From Sulfuricurvum sp. (lineage in GTDB: Bacteria; Campylobacterota; Campylobacteria; Campylobacterales; Sulfurimonadaceae), in NCBI GenBank assembly GCA_028714915.1, contig JAQTLL010000004.1, positions 1-64,000 of the forward strand: a DNA stretch of 64,000 nt. The letters run 5' to 3'. Shown one piece after another: positions 47,740-58,213 of the stretch. The notes under the pieces are model-generated. The model was given only the letters and a program-made list of their open reading frames with translations, did not search any database and was not told the origin of the DNA. Made by a program: the position numbers and the translations under genes. Within the stretch, counting starts at the first letter, position 1; every line of letters starts with the position of its first letter.

Positions 47740-47880
47740 GGTGAATGGATGTGAATGAAACCACTTCAGTTAGTCACCCTAATTTACCCCAGTAATAAGG
47801 AACGTGATGCCCTTTTTCACACATTCACACCCCCTTACTACTACTATTACAATTTCTAAATATATAAATAATAAGGAGAC
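47740..47880 (+). other. oriC part 2: DnaA boxes, C-run, DnaA-trios and AT-rich unwinding region
   Basis: Boxes: GGTGAATGG (47740-47748, inverted), TGTGAATGA (47750-47758, inverted, equal to the Helicobacter-type TCATTCACA), TTTTTCACA (47813-47821) and ACATTCACA (47821-47829). A C-run (47830-47834) follows, then TTA-CTA-CTA-CTA-TTA (47835-47849), which reads as five DnaA-trios (3'-(G/A)AT-5' on the other strand), then AT-rich sequence to 47874. This order equals the conserved bacterial unwinding module, so strand opening probably begins here. Confidence 0.8.
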
Positions 47881-47885
47881 ACGTT

Positions 47886-48953
47886 ATGAAAATAACCATT
47901 GATAAATCGGTTTTAGAAAACATCCTACTCCATTTACAGCCTTTTTTAGAAAAAAAAGATACGTCACAAATTACATCTCACATTTGTCTAAGTACAGATG
48001 GAAGAGTATTAACAGCGAAAGCTACCGATTATGAAATAGGTCTTAGTCTTCAAACCCATGCCCATACTGTAGAAGAACCCGGTTCCATTACGGCTAACGG
48101 TAAAAAATTATTAGACATCATACGCATACTAAAAGATGAAGAACTGGAATTAGAACTGGTTAAAGATCATCTTCATATCCGTCAAAAACGATCCAATTTT
48201 AAATTGCCTACGTATAAAAGCAGTGAGTTTCCGACTTTTCCTTCAATTGAAGATAAACCTAACATCACAATAAATTCTCAACTCTTAATTGAGTCACTCA
48301 AAAAAATTACTCCGGCAGCTGATACTAACAACCCTAAATTCGAACTCAATGGAGCACTTATCGATATTAAGAGCAATCAAATTAATTTTGTTGCTACAGA
48401 TACAAGGCGGCTTGCCCTTGTTCATATAGACAATCAAAACGAAGAAGAACTCTCTATTATTGTCCCTAAAAAAGCAATTATAGAGATTCAAAAACTTTTC
48501 CTTGAAAATATTGAAATCTATTATGACAATACCCATCTTGTTATCAAATCTGAAAATTCTCTTTTCTTTACCAAACTTATCAATGGTAAATTCCCCGATT
48601 ACAACCGTATCATTCCAAAAGAGTCTTCACGCTCTATTACTCTTCCAAAATCATCTATTATCAGTGCTATCAAGCAAATTACAACTATCTCAAATGATTT
48701 AAAACTTACTTTTACCAGTGATTCTATTTTATTTGAAAGTTTAAGTGATGATAATATTGAAGCAAAAACTGCTATTGAAATCGACAACGGATTTGACTCC
48801 CCTTTTATTTTAGCCATCAACAGCCGCTATATCTTGGATTTTTTAGGACAAATAACTACCAATGATTTTACTCTCGAAGCCAATGAATCCAATCAACCTT
48901 TTGTACTCAAAAGTGATAATTTTAAAACAATTGTAATGCCCATCGTTATTTAA
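47886..48953 (+). CDS. dnaN: DNA polymerase III beta subunit (sliding clamp)
   Basis: 355 residues, three clamp-like domains. Typical segments are TAKATDYEIGL, PTYKSSEFPTFP, ATDTRRLALVHI and the C-terminal FKTIVMPIV, the conserved end of the family. The clamp tethers the replicase. AAGGAG precedes the ATG. Codon usage is more AT-rich than in genes at the left of the window, fitting the low GC of the origin neighbourhood. The start lies only 36 bases from the DnaA-trios. Confidence 0.96.
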   Translation: MKITIDKSVLENILLHLQPFLEKKDTSQITSHICLSTDGRVLTAKATDYEIGLSLQTHAHTVEEPGSITANGKKLLDIIRILKDEELELELVKDHLHIRQKRSNFKLPTYKSSEFPTFPSIEDKPNITINSQLLIESLKKITPAADTNNPKFELNGALIDIKSNQINFVATDTRRLALVHIDNQNEEELSIIVPKKAIIEIQKLFLENIEIYYDNTHLVIKSENSLFFTKLINGKFPDYNRIIPKESSRSITLPKSSIISAIKQITTISNDLKLTFTSDSILFESLSDDNIEAKTAIEIDNGFDSPFILAINSRYILDFLGQITTNDFTLEANESNQPFVLKSDNFKTIVMPIVI

Positions 48954-48955
48954 AC

Positions 48956-49023
48956 GCTAAGAGGAACTCGTCCCTCTTAGCTACGTTAACACTGAGTTTC
49001 TTTCGGCAAGAAGCCCACACGCA
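48956..49023. repeat. Structured repeat element, copy B
   Basis: Stem 1: GCTAAGAGG (48956-48964) pairs perfectly with CCTCTTAGC (48973-48981) around AACTCGTC. The linker CTACGTTAACACT follows, then stem 2 AGTTTCTT / AAGAAGCC with TTCGGC at the tip. It shares about 50 of 61 positions with copy A at 31441 by hand alignment, and the differences in stems are compensated. It lies between dnaN and gyrB. Confidence 0.7.
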
Positions 49024-49104
49024 GTAAACCGCACTTTATGCTCATTCTCACTTTTTCTTATAAATTTCCTTTTTAGATTATTTGCGGTAAAATAAAGCCA
49101 TTAA

Positions 49105-51444
<2,340 letters not shown>

Positions 51445-52842
51445 ATGTCTTTTTATACGGAAGAAAAAGAACGGTCTCATCGCTTTGTCTTAGCATTGCG
51501 AATGGGTTTTCCTATTTTTTTACTCAGTATTGCCTCTATTTTTATCCTTTTTTTACAACCGACAGTCACGATTACTTCTCTTATTTTTCTTGTTTTCATA
51601 TTGTTTGCTATCGCTATCTATTTTCTTTTCTTTTTAATTAACCAAAGTACCTATGAAGCTATTACTGATTCGATAACACATACATTCAGTATTGAATATT
51701 TTACTAAACTTTTTTATCGTTGGAGTGCTCGTCATACCGTAACTATTGTGATGATTACTATTAAAAATCTCACAACGATAAATGAAAAATATGGTATTAA
51801 AAACGGTGATGTGGTTTTAATTGAAACAGCAAAACAAATCAATGAATTCTGTGCTTCCAAAGAGATAAAAAAACTCCCTATCTGTCGCTATAAGGGGGGG
51901 GATTTTATTGTAATGTTTATGGATGAAAAAGAGCGTACTATTCCACTTATTGAACTCTTTTTGGCTAAATATCAAGAAAATAGTATTAATGAGATGGAAA
52001 TTCGTCTTTCGGCGGTCTTGCTTGATACTACCCATGTGAAACATTTTAATGAAGTTTTGACCCGCTTATTTGAGCTTCAATACGCCTCTATCGATAAAAA
52101 AACGGTTACTGATGACGATAAAATAATCCCGGCAGAACTCGAACAATCGGTTTTAGATGCTTTAATTTACCAACGATATTCAATAGCGACACAAAATGTC
52201 AGTTGTGAAAAAAATTCAATGGCTGAAATAACTGTTAAGCTGACGGATAAAGAGGGGAGGCTTATTCATCAAAGCCGATTTATTCCCCTTTTGAACCGTT
52301 TGGGAAAAATGCGTGAATATGAGAGTTCTTTTCTAGAAATTGTGGTGAAAATAGCAGCTCAATCATCGGATACCTATGTACTTTCGCTCTCTGCTGTTAT
52401 GTTGCGTAACGGGTTATTTTTTCAGCATGCACTTGAAGTGTTACAGCGTTACCCGGAGGCTAAAAATAAAATTATTATTTTGTTTGAAGAGAAAGAATAT
52501 TCTCCGCAAATAAAGCGATTCAAGGAACAAATTGCTCAATATCGTGCAGTTGGGTATAAAATCGCTTTGGATAAATATGGCGGGAATCATGTCACCATGA
52601 TGTATTTAAAAGAGTTTCATGTTGATTTTGTCCGCTTTGACACACTCTATACACGTCATATACTGGAAGAAAAATACCAAAATATACTGTATGGACTTAA
52701 TATTACTGCCCATTTATGTGGAGCAGTGACGTGGATAAGTATGATTGAGGATGCTCAAGGTGATGCTGTTGCTAAAAAATTAAAGATTAATTGCCGGCAA
52801 GGAAACTATCACGGTAAAATAACACTAAAGGAAGAAGAATGA
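51445..52842 (+). CDS. Degenerate GGDEF/EAL membrane protein
   Basis: 465 residues. Two membrane helices (about 20-38 and 45-66) precede a GGDEF-like domain whose active loop reads CRYKGGDFIVMF, missing the final Glu, and a C-terminal EAL-like domain (about 230-455) in which the EAL motif and catalytic acidic residues are not recognisable (for example IALDKYGGNHVTM where an active enzyme has DDFGTG). It is therefore probably neither cyclase nor phosphodiesterase, and may be a nucleotide-sensing or scaffold protein. It follows gyrB without a gap and overlaps queF by 4 bases. Confidence 0.78.
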   Translation: MSFYTEEKERSHRFVLALRMGFPIFLLSIASIFILFLQPTVTITSLIFLVFILFAIAIYFLFFLINQSTYEAITDSITHTFSIEYFTKLFYRWSARHTVTIVMITIKNLTTINEKYGIKNGDVVLIETAKQINEFCASKEIKKLPICRYKGGDFIVMFMDEKERTIPLIELFLAKYQENSINEMEIRLSAVLLDTTHVKHFNEVLTRLFELQYASIDKKTVTDDDKIIPAELEQSVLDALIYQRYSIATQNVSCEKNSMAEITVKLTDKEGRLIHQSRFIPLLNRLGKMREYESSFLEIVVKIAAQSSDTYVLSLSAVMLRNGLFFQHALEVLQRYPEAKNKIIILFEEKEYSPQIKRFKEQIAQYRAVGYKIALDKYGGNHVTMMYLKEFHVDFVRFDTLYTRHILEEKYQNILYGLNITAHLCGAVTWISMIEDAQGDAVAKKLKINCRQGNYHGKITLKEEE

Positions 52843-53222
52843 AATACGGCGAACAAATAGTTGAAAATTTTAATGTAGAAAAAGATTTTGAGATTTGGCC
52901 TAATGTTCATGAGCGAGATTATGTGGTTAAAGTGACCTTGCCGGAATTTACCTGCCTATGTCCTCGCAGCGGATACCCTGATTTTGCAACAATATATATA
53001 GAATACACGCCCGATAAATGGGTTGCTGAGTTAAAAGCCATCAAACTCTATATTAATTCGTTCAGAAACCGCCATATTTCGCATGAAAATGGTGCTAATG
53101 AGATCTACAGCCTATTTGAAGACAAAATCGCTCCTAAGCGCTTAAAAGTCATTGCGGATTATTATCCTAGAGGGAATGTTCATACGGTGATTGAGATTGA
53201 TAGCCAGATGATGGGAAAATAA
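52839..53222 (+). CDS. queF: NADPH-dependent preQ0 reductase QueF
   Basis: 127 residues, the short type I QueF of the tunnelling-fold family. The nucleophile region is FTCLCPRSGYPDFA, with the substrate-binding block LKAIKLYINSFRNRHISHEN. It reduces 7-cyano-7-deazaguanine to preQ1 in queuosine synthesis; folE at 24.4 kb may supply the pathway's first step. The ATG overlaps the previous stop (ATGA). Confidence 0.94.
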   Translation: MKYGEQIVENFNVEKDFEIWPNVHERDYVVKVTLPEFTCLCPRSGYPDFATIYIEYTPDKWVAELKAIKLYINSFRNRHISHENGANEIYSLFEDKIAPKRLKVIADYYPRGNVHTVIEIDSQMMGK

Positions 53223-53241
53223 TTCGGCTACGAAGCCGAAT
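53222..53241. terminator. Hairpin between convergent queF and PiT genes
   Basis: ATTCGGCT and AGCCGAAT form a perfect 8-bp stem around ACGA, starting on the last base of the queF stop. On the minus strand it is followed by ATTATTTT, so it can end transcription of the phosphate transporter gene; on the plus strand the T-tract is weak. Confidence 0.6.
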
Positions 53242-53258
53242 ACTGCTTTAAAATAATC

Positions 53259-54743
53259 TTATTTCGCGATAAAACTGAGACAGTAATAAATTGCCGCACT
53301 CAGTAATGCGGTTACCGGCAAGGTAAAAAGCCATGAGAGTAAAATAGTCTTTATGGTACTTTTCTGCACGCCGCCTTCAGGTTCTGCGACCATCGATCCG
53401 GCAACGGCACTGGATACGATATGCGTTGTGCTGACCGGAGCATGGGCAAAGTTTGCCAATAGAATCGTCATCATGGCCATTGCTTGTGCAACCGTACCTT
53501 GCATATAGTTGATCGGTTGAGATCCTATTTTTTCACCGATTGTGTGGACGATTCTTTTATAACCTATCATCGTTCCGATACTGAGTGCAACCGCAACCGC
53601 TATAATGACCCAACTGGGAACATATTCAGTTGCTGAGAGCATGGTTTTTCGTTGGGTTGCTATGTAATCAGATTTATCCTTGTCCGTTAATAAATACGTT
53701 TTTTCTACTTGACCAAAAAAGTTATCCGAACACAAGATAGCGGTATGAACACTCCAGCGATCTTGGTTTGAGAGTTCCGAATACGATTTAATACCATTAA
53801 GTTTGGTAGCAATCAGAGCAGTCGTATCGTAAACTTGGTTAACGTTACATTCTGCAATCGTATTTTTTACTTTAAGAGCGCTGATCAGATGTTTTTCACT
53901 CACGAGCTTGTTGAGGGTTTCACTGTTCTGGGCATAAAATTTTGCTAAATTTTCGGCACTGTCTCTCGTTTGCTGGATTTTATATTGATGCGAATCCATA
54001 TTGAGCGCGTAATAGGTCGGTAATATTCCGATAAGGATGATCATGATAATACCAATCCCTTTTTGCCCGTCGTTTGAACCGTGCGCGAAACTAACGCCGG
54101 CACCCGTGGCAATGATCCCCATTCGCATCCAAAAATTTGGACGTTTTCTTTTCGATTCACTGTCGGGTGTTTTGTAAAATTTTGGATTATGAACAAATTT
54201 CCTTGTTATTTTCATGAGTAAAAATGCAAATCCAAATCCCAAAAGAGGGGAAAGAGCCAATGCGGTTAATACGCCATACAAGGCTTTCCAATTCACGCTT
54301 TGTGAAAACTCAAAACCGTGCATAACGCCAAATACTGTGCTGACTCCGATAAGGGAACCGATGAGCGAATGGGAACTGGAAACCGGCAAACCGAAATACC
54401 ACGTCCCGAAATTCCAGATGACTGCAGAAATCAAGAGGGAATAAATCATCACTAATGTCGCATTTTGATTGGATGCAACCATAATATCTAGCGGCAATAA
54501 GTGGACGATGACATAGGCAACGCCGATACCGCCTAAAAGAACACCCATAAAGTTCATTATACCTGACATGATGACAGAGTATTTTGCTTCCATGGAGTTG
54601 GTATAAATGATCATGGCAACCGCATTCGCGGTGTCGTGAAAGCCGTTAATCATTTCATAAAAGAGAGCGATACCTAATGACAGCAGTAATAAACCAAGGG
54701 TGAGTGTGTTGACATTGTTCAGTGCTTCCCAAAGTACAGACAT
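53259..54743 (-). CDS. Inorganic phosphate transporter, PiT family
   Basis: 494 residues. Two PD-type repeats diagnostic of PiT: the N-terminal EMINGFHDTANAVAM and the C-terminal MTILLANFAHAPVSTTHIVSS, with SFAHGSNDGQKGIG in between. About ten membrane segments are split by a soluble loop near residues 250-365. It imports phosphate (or metal-phosphate) with H+ or Na+. It is divergent from a gene preceded by Pho boxes and sits in the phosphate region; it may provide constitutive low-affinity uptake beside Pst. Confidence 0.92.
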   Translation of the reverse strand: MSVLWEALNNVNTLTLGLLLLSLGIALFYEMINGFHDTANAVAMIIYTNSMEAKYSVIMSGIMNFMGVLLGGIGVAYVIVHLLPLDIMVASNQNATLVMIYSLLISAVIWNFGTWYFGLPVSSSHSLIGSLIGVSTVFGVMHGFEFSQSVNWKALYGVLTALALSPLLGFGFAFLLMKITRKFVHNPKFYKTPDSESKRKRPNFWMRMGIIATGAGVSFAHGSNDGQKGIGIIMIILIGILPTYYALNMDSHQYKIQQTRDSAENLAKFYAQNSETLNKLVSEKHLISALKVKNTIAECNVNQVYDTTALIATKLNGIKSYSELSNQDRWSVHTAILCSDNFFGQVEKTYLLTDKDKSDYIATQRKTMLSATEYVPSWVIIAVAVALSIGTMIGYKRIVHTIGEKIGSQPINYMQGTVAQAMAMMTILLANFAHAPVSTTHIVSSAVAGSMVAEPEGGVQKSTIKTILLSWLFTLPVTALLSAAIYYCLSFIAK

Positions 54744-54866
54744 GAAGTTATCCTTTAATATTAGGCAAAAATCCCAGTTTGGTTGATTGCTAAATTATTA
54801 CATAATTATGCCGAAGAGTCTCTTTAGAATGACTTTGTATCTATGGGAACCGGCTATGGATGAAAG

Positions 54867-54899
54867 TGTAATTTCTTTGTAACAACCCTGTTCTATAGT
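54867..54899 (+). promoter_or_regulatory. Pho-box promoter of the 237-residue hypothetical gene
   Basis: TGTAA at 54867-54871 and 54878-54882 (11-base period), then a -10-like TATAGT at 54894-54899, about 11 bases further on. No -35 hexamer exists, as expected for a PhoB-activated promoter. The divergent PiT gene may also respond, but no clear second box faces it. Confidence 0.6.
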
Positions 54900-54929
54900 T
54901 ACATCAAAAATAACTCCCTAGGATACCTA

Positions 54930-55643
54930 ATGAAAAAACTACTTCTCCTCATTCCCGTTGGTTTATTGGCTGTCACAGGTATATTTTGGATGAACTTTGA
55001 ATACAGCAAAGAGGGTGTCCCTTCTGCCGTTCCCCTTCCCCAGTATCCTCAGGAGCTCTTCTCGCTTAGTGAGCATTCATTGCGCCAAGTTATCCGATTT
55101 GGAGATGAAAAATCACTTACAGAATTTAACGTATTATTGGACAAGCTTGACTCCAGCCTTACAAAATATAAACAACTGGGGCTTGGGGTAGGTGAAATAA
55201 GAGAGATGATTGTTCAATACAAACAAGATAGCGCAAACGTAACACAAGCAGCTTCCCCTTATTTTAAAAAACTGGACATCTACAGTGATTTTGAGCATGA
55301 TAACGAAAAAAGATTTATACTGCTTCTGAGTCAAATTGGTTTGTATGAGCTTGTAACTACCAATGCTAATCTCGATAAAGCACGATTGGAGTATATCAAA
55401 GAGCCTTCAGGACAAGCCGAGCAAAATTATCTGAAAGTTCTTTCAAATATGAAGCAAATCATTACCGAACTCTATCTTGATAGCACTATTGAACAGCCGC
55501 TTTTTGCCTACATCGATAATCATAACCACTATTTTCAAACCATCGTATCCATCTATGGTGAAACGGGGACAGAACGCATTTATCGTTTACGAGATAATGG
55601 TTATGCCATTAAAGCTCAGTTGCAGCTTCTTCCAAAATTGTAG
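54930..55643 (+). CDS. Hypothetical signal-anchored protein, putative Pho-regulon member
   Basis: 237 residues of unknown function. The N-terminus MKKLLLLIPVGLLAVTGIFWM is a signal anchor or peptide without a lipobox; the rest is predicted to be periplasmic and helical (SLTEFNVLLDKLDSSLTKY, NYLKVLSNMKQIITELYLD). It has no cysteines and no enzymatic motif that I recognise. The Pho-box promoter immediately upstream and the location between the PiT and pst genes suggest phosphate-starvation expression. It converges on pstB with a 29-base gap. Confidence 0.75.
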   Translation: MKKLLLLIPVGLLAVTGIFWMNFEYSKEGVPSAVPLPQYPQELFSLSEHSLRQVIRFGDEKSLTEFNVLLDKLDSSLTKYKQLGLGVGEIREMIVQYKQDSANVTQAASPYFKKLDIYSDFEHDNEKRFILLLSQIGLYELVTTNANLDKARLEYIKEPSGQAEQNYLKVLSNMKQIITELYLDSTIEQPLFAYIDNHNHYFQTIVSIYGETGTERIYRLRDNGYAIKAQLQLLPKL

Positions 55644-55672
55644 AAGCATTTAGCTTTAAAGGGCGGGTTGGT

Positions 55673-56458
55673 TCATCCAAATTTCCCCGTAATATATTCT
55701 TGTGTAAGTTTTTCTTTCGGCGTGACGAAGAGCTCTTCGGTCTGACCCAACTCGATGAGTTCCCCCAGATACATAAAGCCGGTGTAATCGCTGACGCGTG
55801 CCGCTTGCTGCATGTTGTGGGTGACGATGATGATACTGACGCGCTCTTTGAGTTCAATAACGAGCTTTTCGATTCCTTGCGTCGAGATGGGATCAAGGGC
55901 AGAGGTGGGTTCATCAAAGAGTAATACTTCGGGCTCTACGGCGATAGCGCGGGCGATACACAGGCGCTGTTGCTGACCCCCTGAGAGACCATTAGCGTCT
56001 TGTTTGAGACGATCACTCACCTCTTTCCAGATAGCCGCATCTTTAAGTGCTTTTTCGACACGATCATTGAGTTCAGTTTTGTTTTTGATCCCTTGGAGGC
56101 GCATCCCATAAGCAACGTTATCAAAAATGGACATCGGAAACGCTGTCGGTTTTTGGAAGATCATCCCGATTTTGGTGCGAAGGTGAATCAAATCTTCTTT
56201 GGGGGTGAGAATATTGCGCCCCTCAAACTCGATTTCTCCTGCATAGGTGTTACCAGGATACAAATCGTGCATGCGGTTAAAAGAGCGTAAAAGGGTCGTT
56301 TTTCCACATCCGGAAGGTCCGATAAGCGCCGTAATAGAGTGTTTTGCGATGGGCATTGTCACTTTTTTTAAACTTGGTGCCAAAGCCCCTTTGTAGGTGA
56401 ATTCAAAATCGCGTACATGAAGTGCACATTCGTCTTTAATATCGATAATACTTGCCAT
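55673..56458 (-). CDS. pstB: Phosphate ABC transporter ATP-binding protein PstB
   Basis: 261 residues. Walker [12 protein letters not shown], signature LSGGQQQRL and Walker [14 protein letters not shown], with the PstB-specific [20 protein letters not shown]. It energises the high-affinity phosphate importer. It is last in the pstC-pstA-pstB order, 3 bases after pstA. Confidence 0.96.
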   Translation of the reverse strand: MASIIDIKDECALHVRDFEFTYKGALAPSLKKVTMPIAKHSITALIGPSGCGKTTLLRSFNRMHDLYPGNTYAGEIEFEGRNILTPKEDLIHLRTKIGMIFQKPTAFPMSIFDNVAYGMRLQGIKNKTELNDRVEKALKDAAIWKEVSDRLKQDANGLSGGQQQRLCIARAIAVEPEVLLFDEPTSALDPISTQGIEKLVIELKERVSIIIVTHNMQQAARVSDYTGFMYLGELIELGQTEELFVTPKEKLTQEYITGKFG

Positions 56459-56461
56459 AAA

Positions 56462-57304
56462 TTATTTCCTTTTTCCAGCGAATAAGATTACCCGCCCTAA
56501 TATATTTAAACCTAAAATGAACATAGAGAGGATGAAAGCCGCCGCCCATCCCAGCTGTTGCCAGTCTTCATAGGGACTGATCGCGTAGTTGAAAATCGTC
56601 ACCGTCAGCGAAGGCATTGCGGCGTTTAGATCGGTGGTAAAAAAATTGTCATTAAAGGAGGTGAAAAGAAGAGGTGCTGTTTCCCCTCCTACACGGGCAA
56701 TTCCTAGCAGTACGCCGGTTAAAATCCCTGCTTTTGCCCCGCGATAAACGACATCTTTAATGACCTTGTATTTCGGAGCTCCCAATGCAAATGCTGCTTC
56801 GCGCAGTGTTCCAGGGACGAGCTGGAGCATATCATCGGTAGTACGCAAGATGATGGGTATCATGATGATGGCTAAAGCGATAGCCCCTGCCCATGCACTG
56901 AAATGCCCCATGGGCATAACGATGACTGCATAGACGAATGCACCGATGACGATAGAGGGTGCGGACATCATAATATCACTGATGTCGCGGATGGTGTGGG
57001 CAAGGCGGGAATTTTTGCCGTATTCACTGAGGTATGTTCCTGCCAAAATTCCCAACGGTACACCAATCCCCGTGGCTAATCCGACCAAGATGAGTTGACC
57101 CACGAGGGCATGCTTGAGACCGCTTTCCATGTACCCCGGAGGAGCACCCTCATAAATGAAGATATTCCAGTTGAGAGCACTCATCCCCTTCATCACTAAA
57201 ACACCCAAAATCCAAAATAAAAAAGCTAAAGCGATGATGGCACTCAGTGTTGAAAATATAAGAGCAAGTTTGTTGATAAAAATTCGTTTTTGTACGGCAG
57301 TCAT
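56462..57304 (-). CDS. pstA: Phosphate ABC transporter permease PstA
   Basis: 280 residues, about six membrane segments. The ABC-permease EAA loop reads LREAAFALGAPKYKVIKDVVYRGAKAGI, split by me into LREAAFALGAPKY and VIKDVVYRGAKAG; GGETAPLLFTSF is typical of PstA. The start overlaps the pstC stop by 1 base. Confidence 0.94.
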   Translation of the reverse strand: MTAVQKRIFINKLALIFSTLSAIIALAFLFWILGVLVMKGMSALNWNIFIYEGAPPGYMESGLKHALVGQLILVGLATGIGVPLGILAGTYLSEYGKNSRLAHTIRDISDIMMSAPSIVIGAFVYAVIVMPMGHFSAWAGAIALAIIMIPIILRTTDDMLQLVPGTLREAAFALGAPKYKVIKDVVYRGAKAGILTGVLLGIARVGGETAPLLFTSFNDNFFTTDLNAAMPSLTVTIFNYAISPYEDWQQLGWAAAFILSMFILGLNILGRVILFAGKRK

Positions 57305-58152
57305 TATGCTCTCCTTGCTTTTCGTAAAAAGTAAAATTTTGCAATGGCGATAACGACAAAACTCATAACGAGTAACGTGAGTGCCAACCCAAAAAGACTT
57401 GAAAAATACAGTGACGAATCGGCTTCGGTAAACTCGTTAGCGAGAGTAACGGGAATCGAGGTTGTCGGGTCAAGAATGGATCCAGGGACATGGTGGACGT
57501 TCCCCATCACAAACGTTACCGCCATCGTCTCACCGATTGCGCGACCCAGTGCCAAGATAAGTGAACCGATGATTCCTGCTTTGGCATAAGGGATAATAAC
57601 GTCTTTGATAACGTCCCATTGTGTTCCGCCCAGTGCGTAAGCGGATTCTTTGAGAATATCGGGGGTAGTATTCATAGCATCTCGGGTAACGGCAGCCATA
57701 AATGGTAAAATCATAATGGCCAAAACGATTCCTGCTGCAAGCAATCCTATCCCCATTCCGCCAAAGATATCACGCAAGATAGGGACGAAATAAAACAGTC
57801 CCCACATCCCATAAATGACTGAAGGGATGGCGGCTAGAAGTTCAACGCTGATACCGAAAAAGCTTTTGACTTTGTCGTGGGCAATTTCACTCAAAAATAT
57901 GGCGACCCCAATAGCGATAGGGACAGCCAGTAGCATTGCCAATGTGGTGGAGATAACCGAGCCCAAAATAGCGGCATAAGCTCCAAATTTATCAAGATTG
58001 GGCGCCCATTCATCCTGAGTGATGAAATCCAGACCAAAAGTACGCATTGCTTCGAGCGAGTGGTTGAATAACACCACAAAAATCCACGCTACAATGACAA
58101 GGATTAAGAGGGCGCTGAAGCGGGTGAGGTTGAAAAATATTTTATCGATCAT
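57304..58152 (-). CDS. pstC: Phosphate ABC transporter permease PstC
   Basis: 282 residues from MIDKIFFNLTRF; the ORF's upstream 10 codons overlap the promoter. Features include SVELLAAIPSVIYGMWGLF, the coupling loop ESAYALGGTQWDVIKD, and GRAIGETMAVTFVMG, all typical of PstC. It forms the channel with PstA. A Pho-box promoter lies within the preceding gene's end, so pstCAB can be transcribed separately. Confidence 0.94.
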   Translation of the reverse strand: MIDKIFFNLTRFSALLILVIVAWIFVVLFNHSLEAMRTFGLDFITQDEWAPNLDKFGAYAAILGSVISTTLAMLLAVPIAIGVAIFLSEIAHDKVKSFFGISVELLAAIPSVIYGMWGLFYFVPILRDIFGGMGIGLLAAGIVLAIMILPFMAAVTRDAMNTTPDILKESAYALGGTQWDVIKDVIIPYAKAGIIGSLILALGRAIGETMAVTFVMGNVHHVPGSILDPTTSIPVTLANEFTEADSSLYFSSLFGLALTLLVMSFVVIAIAKFYFLRKARRA

Positions 58153-58171
58153 GCAGCGCCTTGCTAAAAAA

Positions 58172-58213
58172 AGTATACGCAATTGTATTACAGAATGATT
58201 ACGGTTTTGTTAC
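58172..58213 (-). promoter_or_regulatory. Pho-box promoter of pstCAB
   Basis: On the minus strand, GTAAC (58209-58213), GTAAT (58198-58202) and GTAAT (58187-58191) recur every 11 bases, followed by TATACT (58172-58177) as -10. It overlaps the stop of the nucleotidyltransferase-family gene upstream. Confidence 0.7.
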
